From: an uncultured Bacteroidales bacterium | Lineage (GTDB): Bacteria; Bacteroidota; Bacteroidia; Bacteroidales; UBA932 | DNA length: 64,000 nucleotides | NCBI GenBank assembly: GCA_900317845.1 | Contig: ONII01000003.1 | Location: 1 to 64,000, forward strand | Direction: 5' to 3' | Shown here: positions 35,226 to 45,306 of the stretch, in pieces | Layout: each line of letters opens with the position of its first letter | Position numbering within the stretch: position 1 is the stretch's first letter | The notes under the pieces: generated by a model | What the model saw: only the letters and a program-made list of their open reading frames with translations | Told to the model about the DNA's origin: nothing | The model's database searches: none | Program-made: the position numbers and the translations under genes

Positions 35226-35576
35226 ATGAAAAAAGTCATTTTTGCACTGGCAGCCGCCCTGCTTACTCTTGCCTCCTGCGGCGTAGGCAACGTTTCCGTG
35301 AATTCCGGCAAGGCGGACAAAGCCTATCTGTCCTTCTCGGCCGCCAAATCCCAGGACATCCTGGTAACGGTGGACGGCAAGGAGTACAAGACGGAAACCC
35401 TCAAGGTGAAGGGCTGGTCCGGCAACAAAAGCCTCAAGGACATTGCCAACAACGTGATTACCCTGGAGCCCGGCACCCACACGGTGGTGGTCAAAGACCA
35501 GGCCGGCAAGGAACTCACCTCCCAGAAGGTGTTCATATCGGCCCAGGAACACAAAATGATAGGGCTGGAGCTATGA
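35226..35576 (+). CDS. Small lipoprotein of the CsgG operon
   Basis: 116 residues from ATG 35226, one base after the csgG-like stop. Lipobox TLASC. The mature part is a small beta-rich domain (VTVDGKEYKTETLKVKGW, LEPGTHTVVVKDQAGKEL) of a PEGA-like kind. I do not recognise a named family. It overlaps the next gene by four bases. Confidence 0.8.
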   Translation: MKKVIFALAAALLTLASCGVGNVSVNSGKADKAYLSFSAAKSQDILVTVDGKEYKTETLKVKGWSGNKSLKDIANNVITLEPGTHTVVVKDQAGKELTSQKVFISAQEHKMIGLEL

Positions 35577-36025
35577 GAAAATTCCTGACGATAGCCGCTG
35601 CAGCGCTTCTGATGTGCTCCTGCGGGCCTTCCGCAAATGTGCTCTATTACTGGGGCGGCAAGGCCTCCGACGGCGTAACGCGGTACGAGGACCGCTTTTA
35701 TGAAGCCTATGGCAAGTCCCAAAGTCCGGAAAGCCTGTGCGCCATGCTCTATGTCTATGAAGACATGCTGCAAAACCCCGGCGGAGAACGCGGCGTGGTG
35801 CCTCCGGGCATCTGCGCAGAGTACGGCTACCTTCTCCTGAAGCCGGAAACGGCCGCCGCCTTTGCAGAAAGCGCCTCCAAGCGTGAACGCGCCATTTATG
35901 AGCGTTCGGACTATGCCGCCTATTTCCCGGAATACGGCCTCAAGCTCCTCCAGAAGGAGTTGGAGCTGTATCCGGAATCCCGTAAGTTTGTGGAACCCCT
36001 CCTCAAAAAATTCGCAGGCAAATGA
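35573..36025 (+). CDS. DUF4810 lipoprotein
   Basis: 150 residues, lipobox LMCSC. The YYWGGKASDG start and the alpha-helical repeat-like body with PPGICAEYGYLL and LLQKELELYPES fit DUF4810, a family found beside CsgG-like and GNA1162-like genes in Neisseria and others. It overlaps both neighbours by four bases. Confidence 0.82.
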   Translation: MRKFLTIAAAALLMCSCGPSANVLYYWGGKASDGVTRYEDRFYEAYGKSQSPESLCAMLYVYEDMLQNPGGERGVVPPGICAEYGYLLLKPETAAAFAESASKRERAIYERSDYAAYFPEYGLKLLQKELELYPESRKFVEPLLKKFAGK

Positions 36026-36702
36026 AAAAGTTTCTGATTCTTGTGGCAGCCGCGGCGCTGCTTGTTTCCTGCGGATCGGCCAGTAAGCTCACCCGCGGGG
36101 AAGTATATGCTCCCCTGTACAATGAGGCTCCCGTCACTCTTTTGGTGATGCCGCCCATCAACAACACGGCCAACGTGGAGGCCAAGGACCTGCTGTACAC
36201 GTCCATCAGCCGTCCGCTGGTGGAGGCCGGCTATTACGTCCTTTCTCCCATCCTCACCATGGATATCCTCAAGGCGGAAAGCGCCTATGACGCAGAGCTT
36301 TTCTTTGAGGCTCCCATTGGGCAGTTCGGCGCAGTCTTCGGGGCCGATGCCGTCATCTTCTCGGTCATTGACAAATGGGCCAAGCAGGGCGTGGGCATCA
36401 GCGCCAAAATCCGCTACGTGATGCGTTCCACGCGCACCAACGAGGTCCTGTTCGACCGCAGCTGCGACCTTTTCCTGGATACTACCGTGCGCACAGGCGG
36501 CAACAGCGGCCTGCTGGGCCTGGTGCTGGATGCGGCCCTCACAGCCGTCAATACCGCCCTTACAGACCACATCGAGGCCGCCCGCAAGGCCAACAACTTC
36601 ATCTTCAGTGACATCCCCTTCGGCAAGTTCAGCCCCCTGTACCAGCAGGACCAGGACTGGAAGGCGGAACCCGCCAATGTGAAGGCTACGGTAAAGGAAT
36701 AA
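36022..36702 (+). CDS. GNA1162 (DUF799) family lipoprotein
   Basis: 226 residues, lipobox LLVSC. The core APVTLLVMPPINNTANVEA, GYYVLSPILTMDIL, FGADAVIFSVIDKW matches GNA1162, a TolB-N-like outer-membrane lipoprotein and meningococcal vaccine antigen. With CsgG and DUF4810 upstream it forms the complete three-family set. The function of the set is not established; an envelope-spanning assembly is likely. Confidence 0.85.
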   Translation: MKKFLILVAAAALLVSCGSASKLTRGEVYAPLYNEAPVTLLVMPPINNTANVEAKDLLYTSISRPLVEAGYYVLSPILTMDILKAESAYDAELFFEAPIGQFGAVFGADAVIFSVIDKWAKQGVGISAKIRYVMRSTRTNEVLFDRSCDLFLDTTVRTGGNSGLLGLVLDAALTAVNTALTDHIEAARKANNFIFSDIPFGKFSPLYQQDQDWKAEPANVKATVKE

Positions 36703-38262
<1,560 letters not shown>

Positions 38263-38263
38263 T

Positions 38264-38292
38264 TGTCATACCGAGCGAAGCGAGTGTATCTC
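38264..38292 (+). repeat. GTC...CTC hairpin repeat, copy 9 (atpD-atpC spacer)
   Basis: Arms ATAC and GTAT. Begins two bases after the atpD stop and fills most of the 47-bp spacer. Confidence 0.9.
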
Positions 38293-38309
38293 AAATACGA
38301 AGGATCCAC

Positions 38310-38555
38310 ATGGAAGTGATTGACTTACATATTCTGAGCCCTGAGGGACCGCTGGTGCAGGCCCGGGTGGAGTTGGTGACGCTGCCGGGCGTGGCCGGGC
38401 CGTTCACGGTGCTCAAGGACCACGCGGCGCTCATCACGGCCCTGGAAAAAGGCAATATCCGCTACGTGGAGGGCGGGGAAGAGAAACTGCTGCCCATCCG
38501 GGAAGGTTTTGTGGAGGTGGGGAACAATGTAGTCAAAGCCTGCGTGGAGGTATGA
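38310..38555 (+). CDS. atpC: ATP synthase F1 subunit epsilon
   Basis: 81 residues: only the N-terminal beta-sandwich (LHILSPEGPLVQARVELVTL, GPFTVLKDHAALITAL) without the C-terminal helical hairpin that inhibits hydrolysis in E. coli. This short form is normal in Bacteroidetes. The stop overlaps the start of atpB. Confidence 0.94.
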   Translation: MEVIDLHILSPEGPLVQARVELVTLPGVAGPFTVLKDHAALITALEKGNIRYVEGGEEKLLPIREGFVEVGNNVVKACVEV

Positions 38556-39715
38556 TGCTGGCTTTGCTCATATCGCTTATTCTCCTTTGGCCAGCGGCCC
38601 AGGAAAATTATTTTTCGCAAGGCTTCGCGAAAAACCAATTTTCTTCGACCCTTGTCATTCAGAGCGACGCTTCCGTCATGCCCGGCCCCGACCGGGCATC
38701 TGAGATGGCCGATCAGGTCGGCCATGACGGGGAGTTTGACATGGACGAGTACCTTTATGGGCACGTGGTGGATGCCTATGACTGGCACATCACCACGGTA
38801 AACGGAAAGCACATCAGCATTCCGCTCCTGATAATTGCCCGCAGCAAAACAACGGGCTGGCATGTGTTCTCTTCCGGAAAACTGGCCCACGGGCACGAGT
38901 ATGAGGGCTTTTACCTCTGGCACGACCAAGAGTCCCACCGGGACTGCCTGATGGAACACACCCCCTCCGGGGATGTCCGTCCGCTGGATATCTCCATTAC
39001 CAAGAACGTGGCCGGGCTCCTGTTCAACAGCCTGGTACTGGTGCTCCTGGTGCTGTTTGGCGTCAAGTGGTATCGCAGGCACGACGCCCGCGAGGAAGCC
39101 CCTGGCGGCTTCAGCGGCCTGCTGGAGATGCTGGTCATGATGGTGGAGGACGATATTATCAAGCCTTGTATCGGCCCGGATTATAAACGCTATTCGCCGT
39201 ATCTGCTCACCGCGTTTTTCTTCATTTTCGTGAACAACCTGCTGGGCATTGTTCCGTTCTTCCCGGGCGGGGCCAACATCACCGGCAACATTGCCGTCAC
39301 CTTCATGATGGCCGTTTTCACCTTCCTGGCGGTGAACCTGTTCGGCAACAAACACTATTACAAAGACATCTTTTGGCCGGAGGTTCCGCTTTTCCTGAAA
39401 GCCTTCCCCCTGATGCCCCTGATTGAGATTATCGGCCTGTTTACCAAGCCCTTCTCCCTCATGGTGAGGCTTTTCGCCAATATCCTGGCCGGGCACATGA
39501 TGATTCTGGGCGTGGTGTCGGTGGTCTTCCTTACGGCCTCGCTGGGTCCGGCCATGAATGGCGGCCTCAGCGCCATCGCGGTCCTTTTCGGCGTGTTTAT
39601 GGATGTGTTGGAGCTGCTGGTAGCTTTCCTCCAAGCCTATATATTTACCATGCTTTCCAGTGTGTTTATCGGCCTGAGCCGGCAGCACCCGGAAGAAGAA
39701 AAAGCAGAAGAATAA
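38552..39715 (+). CDS. atpB: ATP synthase F0 subunit a
   Basis: Proton channel half of the stator, 387 residues. A signal-like helix and a periplasmic N-terminal region of about 130 residues precede the membrane part; LFNSLVLVLLVLFGVKWYRR, the conserved Arg in LMVRLFANILAGHMM near residue 305 and LELLVAFLQAYIFTMLSSVF near the end are canonical. Residues about 34-60 (LVIQSDASVMPGPDRASEMA and following) are encoded by three hairpin repeats in a row, in the periplasmic N-terminal region. A second Met codon follows the first; either could start. Confidence 0.95.
   Translation: MMLALLISLILLWPAAQENYFSQGFAKNQFSSTLVIQSDASVMPGPDRASEMADQVGHDGEFDMDEYLYGHVVDAYDWHITTVNGKHISIPLLIIARSKTTGWHVFSSGKLAHGHEYEGFYLWHDQESHRDCLMEHTPSGDVRPLDISITKNVAGLLFNSLVLVLLVLFGVKWYRRHDAREEAPGGFSGLLEMLVMMVEDDIIKPCIGPDYKRYSPYLLTAFFFIFVNNLLGIVPFFPGGANITGNIAVTFMMAVFTFLAVNLFGNKHYYKDIFWPEVPLFLKAFPLMPLIEIIGLFTKPFSLMVRLFANILAGHMMILGVVSVVFLTASLGPAMNGGLSAIAVLFGVFMDVLELLVAFLQAYIFTMLSSVFIGLSRQHPEEEKAEE
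38653..38673 (+). repeat. Degenerate GTC... hairpin repeat fragment (in atpB)
   Basis: TGTCATTCAGAGCGACGCT resembles the 5' part of the ATTCT-arm copies, but the closing arm is missing. Confidence 0.55.
38675..38701 (+). repeat. GTC...CT hairpin repeat, copy 10 (in atpB)
   Basis: Arms ATGCCCGG and CCGGGCAT, a perfect 8-bp stem. In frame. Confidence 0.88.
38703..38728 (-). repeat. GTC...CT hairpin repeat, copy 11 (in atpB)
   Basis: Arms ATGGCCGA and TCGGCCAT, a perfect 8-bp stem. In opposite orientation to copy 10, one base away. Confidence 0.85.
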
Positions 39716-39737
39716 CAACTTTAAAAACGATAGAATT

Positions 39738-39989
39738 ATGATTTTGTCCACAATGCTCCTTCAGGCTGCCACTTCTGCAGCTCTCGGAAAGGCCGGCGCC
39801 GCACTGGGTGCAGGTATCGCCGCCATCGCCGCCGCTTTCGGTATCGGCAATATCGGTAAAGCCGCCCTCGAGGCCGGTGCCCGCCAGCCGGAGAAAGCAG
39901 ACCACTACCGCCTCACCGCCATCATCATCGGCGCCCTGGTGGAAGGTGCCTGCCTCTTTGCTATCCTGGTCTGTCTTATCGGCAAGTAA
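39738..39989 (+). CDS. atpE: ATP synthase F0 subunit c
   Basis: 83 residues, two membrane helices joined by the polar loop GARQPEKADHYR. The ion-binding Glu lies in GALVEGACLFAIL of helix 2. The residues around it (G, A, C) and the first helix lack the Gln/Ser/Thr set known for sodium-binding rings, so proton coupling is likely. Confidence 0.96.
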   Translation: MILSTMLLQAATSAALGKAGAALGAGIAAIAAAFGIGNIGKAALEAGARQPEKADHYRLTAIIIGALVEGACLFAILVCLIGK

Positions 39990-39992
39990 GCG

Positions 39993-40499
39993 ATGTCACT
40001 GATTACTCCGGATTTCGGCCTGCTGTTCTGGATGACGCTGATTTTCGGCATCGTCTTCTTCATCCTGGCCAAGTTTGGTTTCCCGGTGCTCACGGATATG
40101 GTCCGCAAACGCCAGGAGCGGATAGAGAAGTCCATTGAGGACGCGCGGGAGATCGAGGCCCGGATGGCCAGCTGGAAGGTAGAGCAGGCGCAGATGCTGG
40201 AGGCTACCCGCAAGGAGCAGTCCCAGATGCTGCGCGAGGCCACCGAAACCAAAGCCCGGATTGTGGCCGATGCCAAAGCGCAAGCCCAGGCAGAGGCGGA
40301 TAAAATCCTGGCGGAGGCCAAGCTCCAGATTGCCGCAGAGAAGGAGAGCGCCCTGCGCGACGTGCGCAAGGAAGTGGCCCTCCTAAGCGTGCAGGTGGCA
40401 GAGAAAGTGCTCCGGCACGAGCTCTCGGACGACGGTAACCAGCGGGCTTTTATTGACGAGCTGGTCGATGAAGCTTCAAAGGCACAGATGCATTCCTAA
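39993..40499 (+). CDS. atpF: ATP synthase F0 subunit b
   Basis: 168 residues. One N-terminal membrane helix (LLFWMTLIFGIVFFILAKFG) and then a long charged coiled coil with MVRKRQERIEKSIEDAREIE, the peripheral stalk. Starts three bases after atpE and abuts atpH directly (stop then ATG). Confidence 0.95.
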   Translation: MSLITPDFGLLFWMTLIFGIVFFILAKFGFPVLTDMVRKRQERIEKSIEDAREIEARMASWKVEQAQMLEATRKEQSQMLREATETKARIVADAKAQAQAEADKILAEAKLQIAAEKESALRDVRKEVALLSVQVAEKVLRHELSDDGNQRAFIDELVDEASKAQMHS

Positions 40500-41060
40500 A
40501 TGAACCGCGCCATTGTCATAACGCGCTACGCCAGCGCCCTGGTACGCTTTGTCCGTGAAAACGGGCAGGGAGAAAGGGTGCTGGGGGAGGCAGAGGCGCT
40601 CCTCAAGGCGCTGCATACGGTTCCGGATTTGGCCCGCATGGTGGAGGCCGCCCCGGACGTCGTTAACGCAGCAGAGAAGAAAAACCTGCTGCAAAGCGCC
40701 CTGGAAAGTCCCCTGTCGCCGGAAATGGACCGTTTCTTTGCACTCTTGAGCCGGAATGGCCGCATGGAGCTGGTGCCGGACATCCTCCGGAATTTTGTGA
40801 CGCTGTACCGCAGGAGCATCGGTGTGTGCAAAGCACATCTCACGGCGGTGGCGCCGCCCTCGGAACATCTGCTGCAAAGCCTTCAGGCCCTGGTAAAGGG
40901 CAAAACCGGTGCCGATGTCATCTTTGACGTAGACGTGGATCCGTCGCTGGTGGGCGGCTTTGTCCTGGACCTGGACAGCTACCTCCTGGATGCCAGCGTT
41001 AAACGGCAGCTGGAGATGATCCGGGAACAATTTATTGAACGAAACAGACGTATTATCTAA
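40500..41060 (+). CDS. atpH: ATP synthase F1 subunit delta
   Basis: 186 residues. N-terminal helical domain [16 protein letters not shown] and the C-terminal family motif [20 protein letters not shown]. Joins the b stalk to the top of F1. TAATG overlap with atpA. Confidence 0.93.
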   Translation: MNRAIVITRYASALVRFVRENGQGERVLGEAEALLKALHTVPDLARMVEAAPDVVNAAEKKNLLQSALESPLSPEMDRFFALLSRNGRMELVPDILRNFVTLYRRSIGVCKAHLTAVAPPSEHLLQSLQALVKGKTGADVIFDVDVDPSLVGGFVLDLDSYLLDASVKRQLEMIREQFIERNRRII

Positions 41061-42646
41061 TGGCAAATTCGAGTTTAAAACCCAGCGAAGTGAGCGAAAT
41101 CCTGCTCGGGCAGCTCAAGGACATGAAAAACAACCTCCAGTTTGAAGAGGTTGGCAAAGTGCTCCAGGTGAGCGACGGCGTGGTGCGCATCTATGGCCTG
41201 GACCATGCGGAGGCCGGCGAACTGCTGGACTGCGGCAACGGCGTCATGGCCGTGGTGATGAACCTGGAGGCAGACAACGTGGGCGCCGTGCTAATGGGTC
41301 CCACAGACCTGGTGAAAGAGGGTGCTGTGGTGCGCCGTACCGGCCGCATCGCTTCCGTGGCCGTGAACGACAAGCTGCTGGGCCGTGTGATAGACCCGCT
41401 GGGTAATCCGCTGGACGGCCTGGGCCCCATCGACGGGGACAAACTGGACATGCCGCTGGAGCGCAAGGCCCCGGGTGTCATTTTCCGCCAGCCGGTGAGC
41501 GAGCCGCTGCAAACGGGCATCAAGGCCATCGACGCCATGATTCCTATCGGCCGCGGCCAGCGTGAACTTATCATCGGGGACCGCCAGACGGGAAAAACGG
41601 CCATTGCCATTGATACCATCATTAACCAGCGCTCGGCGTATGAGGCCGGGCAGCCGGTGTTCTGCATTTACGTGGCTGTGGGGCAGAAGGGCTCCACCGT
41701 GGCTTCCATCGTAAAAACGCTGCGGGAGCACGGGGCCATGGACTACACCGTGGTGGTGGCTGCTACGGCAGCGGACCCTGCTGCGCTCCAGTATTACGCC
41801 CCCTTTGCCGGGGCGGCCATTGGCGAGTACTTCCGCGACACCGGCCGGCATGCGCTGGTGGTGTACGACGACCTCTCCAAGCAGGCTGTGGCGTACCGTG
41901 AAGTGTCCCTCATCCTGCGCCGTCCTTCCGGACGTGAGGCTTATCCGGGCGATATTTTCTATCTGCACAGCCGTCTGCTGGAGCGGGCTGCCCGCATTAT
42001 TGACCAGCAGGAAGTGGCCGCGCAGATGAACGACCTTCCGGAGGTGCTTAAGGACAAGGTGCGCGGCGGAGGCTCCCTGACAGCCTTGCCCATTATTGAG
42101 ACGCAGGCCGGTGACGTGAGCGCCTACATTCCTACCAACGTGATTTCCATCACGGACGGCCAGATTTACCTGGAGCAGAGCCTCTTCAACCAGGGCGTGC
42201 GTCCCGCTATCAACGTGGGTATCAGCGTGTCCCGTGTGGGCGGCAGCGCCCAGGTGAAGTCCATGAAGAAGGTGGCCGGTACGCTCAAGATCGACCAGGC
42301 CCAGTGGGCAGAACTGGAGGCCTTCTCCAAGTTCTCCTCGGACGTGGACAAGGTGACGGAACTGGCCCTGGACAAAGGGCGCAAGAACAATCAGCTGCTT
42401 ATCCAGCCCCAATACAGCCCCATGCCGGTAGGGGAACAGGTGGCCATCCTGTACTGCGGTACGCGCGGCCTCATGCGGGACATCGCCATAGACCAGGTGC
42501 GTCCCTTCCAGGATGCTTTCCTGGACCGCCTCCGCGCCGCACACAAGGCCGATGTCCTGGAGCCGCTGGGCCAGGGCAAGCTCACCCCGGAGATAGAGAC
42601 GGTTTTGGCCGATACCGCCGCCTCCGTCATCCTCACCCTGAAGTAA
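41060..42646 (+). CDS. atpA: ATP synthase F1 subunit alpha
   Basis: 528 residues. [20 protein letters not shown] at the N-terminus, P-loop [17 protein letters not shown] near residue 175, VAAGQ-like [14 protein letters not shown], and the signature [17 protein letters not shown] near residue 378 with the arginine finger. Standard length and order. Confidence 0.98.
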   Translation: MANSSLKPSEVSEILLGQLKDMKNNLQFEEVGKVLQVSDGVVRIYGLDHAEAGELLDCGNGVMAVVMNLEADNVGAVLMGPTDLVKEGAVVRRTGRIASVAVNDKLLGRVIDPLGNPLDGLGPIDGDKLDMPLERKAPGVIFRQPVSEPLQTGIKAIDAMIPIGRGQRELIIGDRQTGKTAIAIDTIINQRSAYEAGQPVFCIYVAVGQKGSTVASIVKTLREHGAMDYTVVVAATAADPAALQYYAPFAGAAIGEYFRDTGRHALVVYDDLSKQAVAYREVSLILRRPSGREAYPGDIFYLHSRLLERAARIIDQQEVAAQMNDLPEVLKDKVRGGGSLTALPIIETQAGDVSAYIPTNVISITDGQIYLEQSLFNQGVRPAINVGISVSRVGGSAQVKSMKKVAGTLKIDQAQWAELEAFSKFSSDVDKVTELALDKGRKNNQLLIQPQYSPMPVGEQVAILYCGTRGLMRDIAIDQVRPFQDAFLDRLRAAHKADVLEPLGQGKLTPEIETVLADTAASVILTLK

Positions 42647-42653
42647 TTGCATT

Positions 42654-42681
42654 TGTCATTCTGAGCGAAGCGAAGAATCTC
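42654..42681 (+). repeat. GTC...CTC hairpin repeat, copy 12 (atpA-atpG spacer, abuts the atpG ATG)
   Basis: Arms ATTCT and AGAAT around GAGCGAAGCGA. It ends one base before the atpG start codon, so it forms the whole translation initiation region of atpG. Confidence 0.92.
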
Positions 42682-42682
42682 T

Positions 42683-43615
42683 ATGCCAACATTAAAGGAA
42701 ATAAAAGGCCGTATCGCATCGGTCCGAAGTCCCCTCAAAATTACTTCGGCCATGAAACTGGTGTCCAGCGCCAAGCTCCGCAAGGCCCAGAATGCCATTG
42801 AGGCCATGCGTCCGTACGAGGAGCAGCTGCTGGGCATCCTGGCCTCCCTGCAAGGCGGGACGGCCGGTGTCTCGTCCTTAAATTTGGCCCAAAACAAGGA
42901 CGAGCGGAAAACCATTGTGGCCATTGCGTCCAACTCCTCGCTCTGCGGCGGATTCAACGCCAACGCCATTGCCAAGGTACGCGCCATCCGGCGGCCGGGG
43001 GACACCGTGTACGCCATTGGCCGCAAGATGGCCGATGCCATGCGAAAAGAAGGCTTTGCCTCACCGGAGGATTTCTCGGCGCTCTCGGAACATCCCTCCT
43101 ACGGCCCTGCGGCCGCGCTGGTGGAAAAACTGGTAGCGGATGTGGAGGCCGGTCGCACCGGCGCCGTGGTGCTGGTGTACAACCACTTTGTCTCTACCGC
43201 CCGCCAGGAGCCCGTGGTGGAGGTGCTGATGCAGCGAGAGACCCCCAATCAGGTCGGGGGTGACAGGGGAGTGGAAGAAGAGTCCCTTTCTGGAACATTT
43301 GCCCGTACAGGGTCGCGAAGCGACGTGGAAGAAAGGAACTCTTCTCCCGCTCCTTTCTACATAGCCCCGCTGCTGGAACCCTCCCGGGCCGTGCTGCTGG
43401 AGGCGCTCGTGCCCAAGACCCGCAAACTGAAACTCTACGCAGCGCTCCTGGACAGCGCCGCCGCCGAACACGCCGCCCGCACCGTGGCCATGCAAACCGC
43501 CACCGACAACGCGGAGAACCTGCTCTCAGAACTCACCTTGCAGTACAACAAGGGCCGCCAACAAAAGATTACCTCCGAGATTCTGGACTTGGCAGGCGGA
43601 CAGGCCGAAAACTAA
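42683..43615 (+). CDS. atpG: ATP synthase F1 subunit gamma
   Basis: Central rotor shaft, 310 residues. TLKEIKGRIASVRSPLKITSAMKLVSSAKL at the N-terminus starts the coiled coil (here split: TLKEIKGRIASV, then KITSAMKLVSSAKLRKAQ), NSSLCGGFNANA near residue 75 and the C-terminal helix AAEHAARTVAMQTATDNAEN with LTLQYNKGRQQKITSEILD. Residues about 185-222 (ETPNQVGG through ERNSSPAPF) are an insertion of roughly 30 residues encoded by a hairpin repeat plus a 70-bp palindrome. The insertion falls in the globular part between helices. Confidence 0.95.
   Translation: MPTLKEIKGRIASVRSPLKITSAMKLVSSAKLRKAQNAIEAMRPYEEQLLGILASLQGGTAGVSSLNLAQNKDERKTIVAIASNSSLCGGFNANAIAKVRAIRRPGDTVYAIGRKMADAMRKEGFASPEDFSALSEHPSYGPAAALVEKLVADVEAGRTGAVVLVYNHFVSTARQEPVVEVLMQRETPNQVGGDRGVEEESLSGTFARTGSRSDVEERNSSPAPFYIAPLLEPSRAVLLEALVPKTRKLKLYAALLDSAAAEHAARTVAMQTATDNAENLLSELTLQYNKGRQQKITSEILDLAGGQAEN
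43238..43264 (-). repeat. GTC...CTC hairpin repeat, copy 13 (in atpG)
   Basis: Arms ACCCCCGA and TTGGGGGT on the minus strand, with one G-T pair. In frame. Confidence 0.85.
43276..43345 (+). repeat. 70-bp imperfect palindrome inside atpG
   Basis: Arms of 16 bp (AGAAGAGTCCCTTTCT and AGAAAGGAACTCTTCT) pair at 15 positions; a small GTCGC-GAA-GCGAC hairpin lies inside. With copy 13 it makes up the atpG insertion. Confidence 0.85.
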
Positions 43616-43624
43616 CCACACACT

Positions 43625-44551
43625 ATGAACATCAAAGAAGAACTCATTCAGCCGCTGGGAACTTTCAAATTTTGGAAGGAACTGGTAATCATGACCGTTG
43701 GCATGTTTATCGCAGCGGCCTCCGTGTACTATTTTCTCATGCCCAGCAACCTGGTGGTGGGGTCCATCACCGGCCTTTCCATGGTTATCTCCAGCGTGTT
43801 CAACGCCATGGGACTGCCTGTGAAGGTGTCGCTGGTGGTTACGGTCATCAATGCCATCTTGCTGGTGATGGCCTGGCTGCTGATTGGCGCGGAATTTGGC
43901 GCTAAAACGGTGTACACGGCCCTTATCCTGGGCCCGTTCATCGAGCTTTGGGAGAAAATTCTTCCCTACAAGAAACTCATCGAGCCCGGACAGACTTCCG
44001 TGATGGGGGACCCCTGGTTCGACCTTCTGTGCTTTGTGCTCATTCTCAGCGCCTCGCAAACCATCCTGTTCCATATCAATGCCTCTACGGGCGGGTTGGA
44101 CATCCTGGCAAAAATTGTGAACAAGTATCTGCACTTTGATATTGGCACTTCCGTTTCCGTGGCCGGCGCCCTTATTTGCTGCTCGGCCTTTGCCGTGAAC
44201 CCTTTCCGGATGGTGGTGATTGGCCTTATCGGCACATGGATCAACGGCCTGGCGCTGGATTATTTTACCGCCGGCCTCAACCGCCGCAAGCGCGTGTGTA
44301 TCATCTCCTCCCGCCACGAGGAAATTCGCCGGTTCATTATTGACGAGTTGCAGCGCGGCTGCTCGCTGTACGAGGTTACAGGCGGCTACAACGGGAAAAA
44401 GAATGTGGAAATCCAGGTCCTCCTTACCCAGAACGAATTTGCCCTTCTGATGGATTACTTGAAGCAGAACGATATCCACGGATTTATCACTGCGGGCAAC
44501 GTAAGTGAGATTTACGGGGACTGGAATGCAAAAAAGAAGAAAAAAAAGTAA
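43625..44551 (+). CDS. YitT family membrane protein (DUF2179)
   Basis: 308 residues. Five to six membrane segments in the first 210 residues (TVGMFIAAASVYYFLMPSN, VVGSITGLSMVISS, STGGLDILAKIVNKYL), then the cytosolic DUF2179 domain (VCIISSRHEEIRRFIIDELQ, CSLYEVTGGYNGKKN) and a Lys-rich tail. Family role unknown. It starts nine bases after atpG but is probably not part of the ATP synthase. The following 143 bases up to 44694 hold only a promoter box. Confidence 0.9.
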   Translation: MNIKEELIQPLGTFKFWKELVIMTVGMFIAAASVYYFLMPSNLVVGSITGLSMVISSVFNAMGLPVKVSLVVTVINAILLVMAWLLIGAEFGAKTVYTALILGPFIELWEKILPYKKLIEPGQTSVMGDPWFDLLCFVLILSASQTILFHINASTGGLDILAKIVNKYLHFDIGTSVSVAGALICCSAFAVNPFRMVVIGLIGTWINGLALDYFTAGLNRRKRVCIISSRHEEIRRFIIDELQRGCSLYEVTGGYNGKKNVEIQVLLTQNEFALLMDYLKQNDIHGFITAGNVSEIYGDWNAKKKKKK

Positions 44552-44678
44552 AAATTTTTTCCGTGCACGGTGTTTTGGCACGGTATTGGAAATAAGGGGT
44601 ATCAGACATAAATATTGATACCTTACCATAATCCCGCGGCCAATTGTGAAATTCGCTTGCGGGTATTTCTTTTTGTTG

Positions 44679-44686
44679 TACCTTTG
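44679..44686 (+). promoter_or_regulatory. -7 box (TACCTTTG) of the HAD-MFS pair, eight bases before the ATG
   Basis: Perfect TAnnTTTG. Predicts a leaderless or nearly leaderless mRNA. Confidence 0.6.
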
Positions 44687-44694
44687 CACCCAGT

Positions 44695-45306
44695 ATGATA
44701 AAAGCAGTTGTTTTTGATATTGGCGGGGTCCTGGTAAACCTGGACCTGGATGGGTGCATTCAGGCATTCCGCGAGAATTTGGGTTTTGAGCGCATTACGG
44801 AGCTCCTGGACCCGTATCACCAGAAAGGGGTGTACGGGGACATGGAAGCCGGACTGGTAAGCGCGGACGCATTTCGCACGGAGGTCCTGCGGGGCTCCCG
44901 TCCCGGCAGCCGGCCGGAGGATGTAGACCGCTCCATGTATGCTCTTCTCGCAGGCATGGAGGCAGATACCGTAGAAACGGTGAAGGAACTTGCCGGCCGG
45001 TATCCGCTGTACCTGCTCTCCAACAACAATCCCATCTCCATGCGGCATATCCTGCGCATGTTCCGGGACTACGGGATTAACCCGGAGACCACCTTCCGCG
45101 AGCAGTTCATCTCCTGCGAGATGAAGCTTCTCAAGCCATCGGCCCATATTTATGAGGAGGCGGTGGCACGGATTGGCCTTCCCGCCGGAGAAATTCTCTT
45201 TATTGACGATAACGACACCAATGTGCAGGCGGCCCGCAAGGTGGGTCTGCAGGCACGGGTGTATGTGCCCGGGACCAGGTTGTCGGCCCTGTTAAGCGAT
45301 TTGTAA
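44695..45306 (+). CDS. HAD superfamily phosphatase (subfamily IA)
   Basis: 203 residues. Motif I VVFDIGGVLVNLD with the nucleophile Asp, motif II YLLSNNNPISM, motif III Lys in SCEMKLLKPSAHIYEE, motif IV ILFIDDNDTNVQAA. The small helical cap is of the IA type. Substrate not evident; the adjoining gene encodes a sugar-phosphate-type transporter, so a sugar phosphate is plausible. One-base overlap with the next gene. Confidence 0.9.
   Translation: MIKAVVFDIGGVLVNLDLDGCIQAFRENLGFERITELLDPYHQKGVYGDMEAGLVSADAFRTEVLRGSRPGSRPEDVDRSMYALLAGMEADTVETVKELAGRYPLYLLSNNNPISMRHILRMFRDYGINPETTFREQFISCEMKLLKPSAHIYEEAVARIGLPAGEILFIDDNDTNVQAARKVGLQARVYVPGTRLSALLSDL

Noticed and set aside
44569..44594. CCGTGC/GCACGG stem after yitT as a terminator
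   Set aside because: The T-run precedes the stem and none follows on either strand in the right place.
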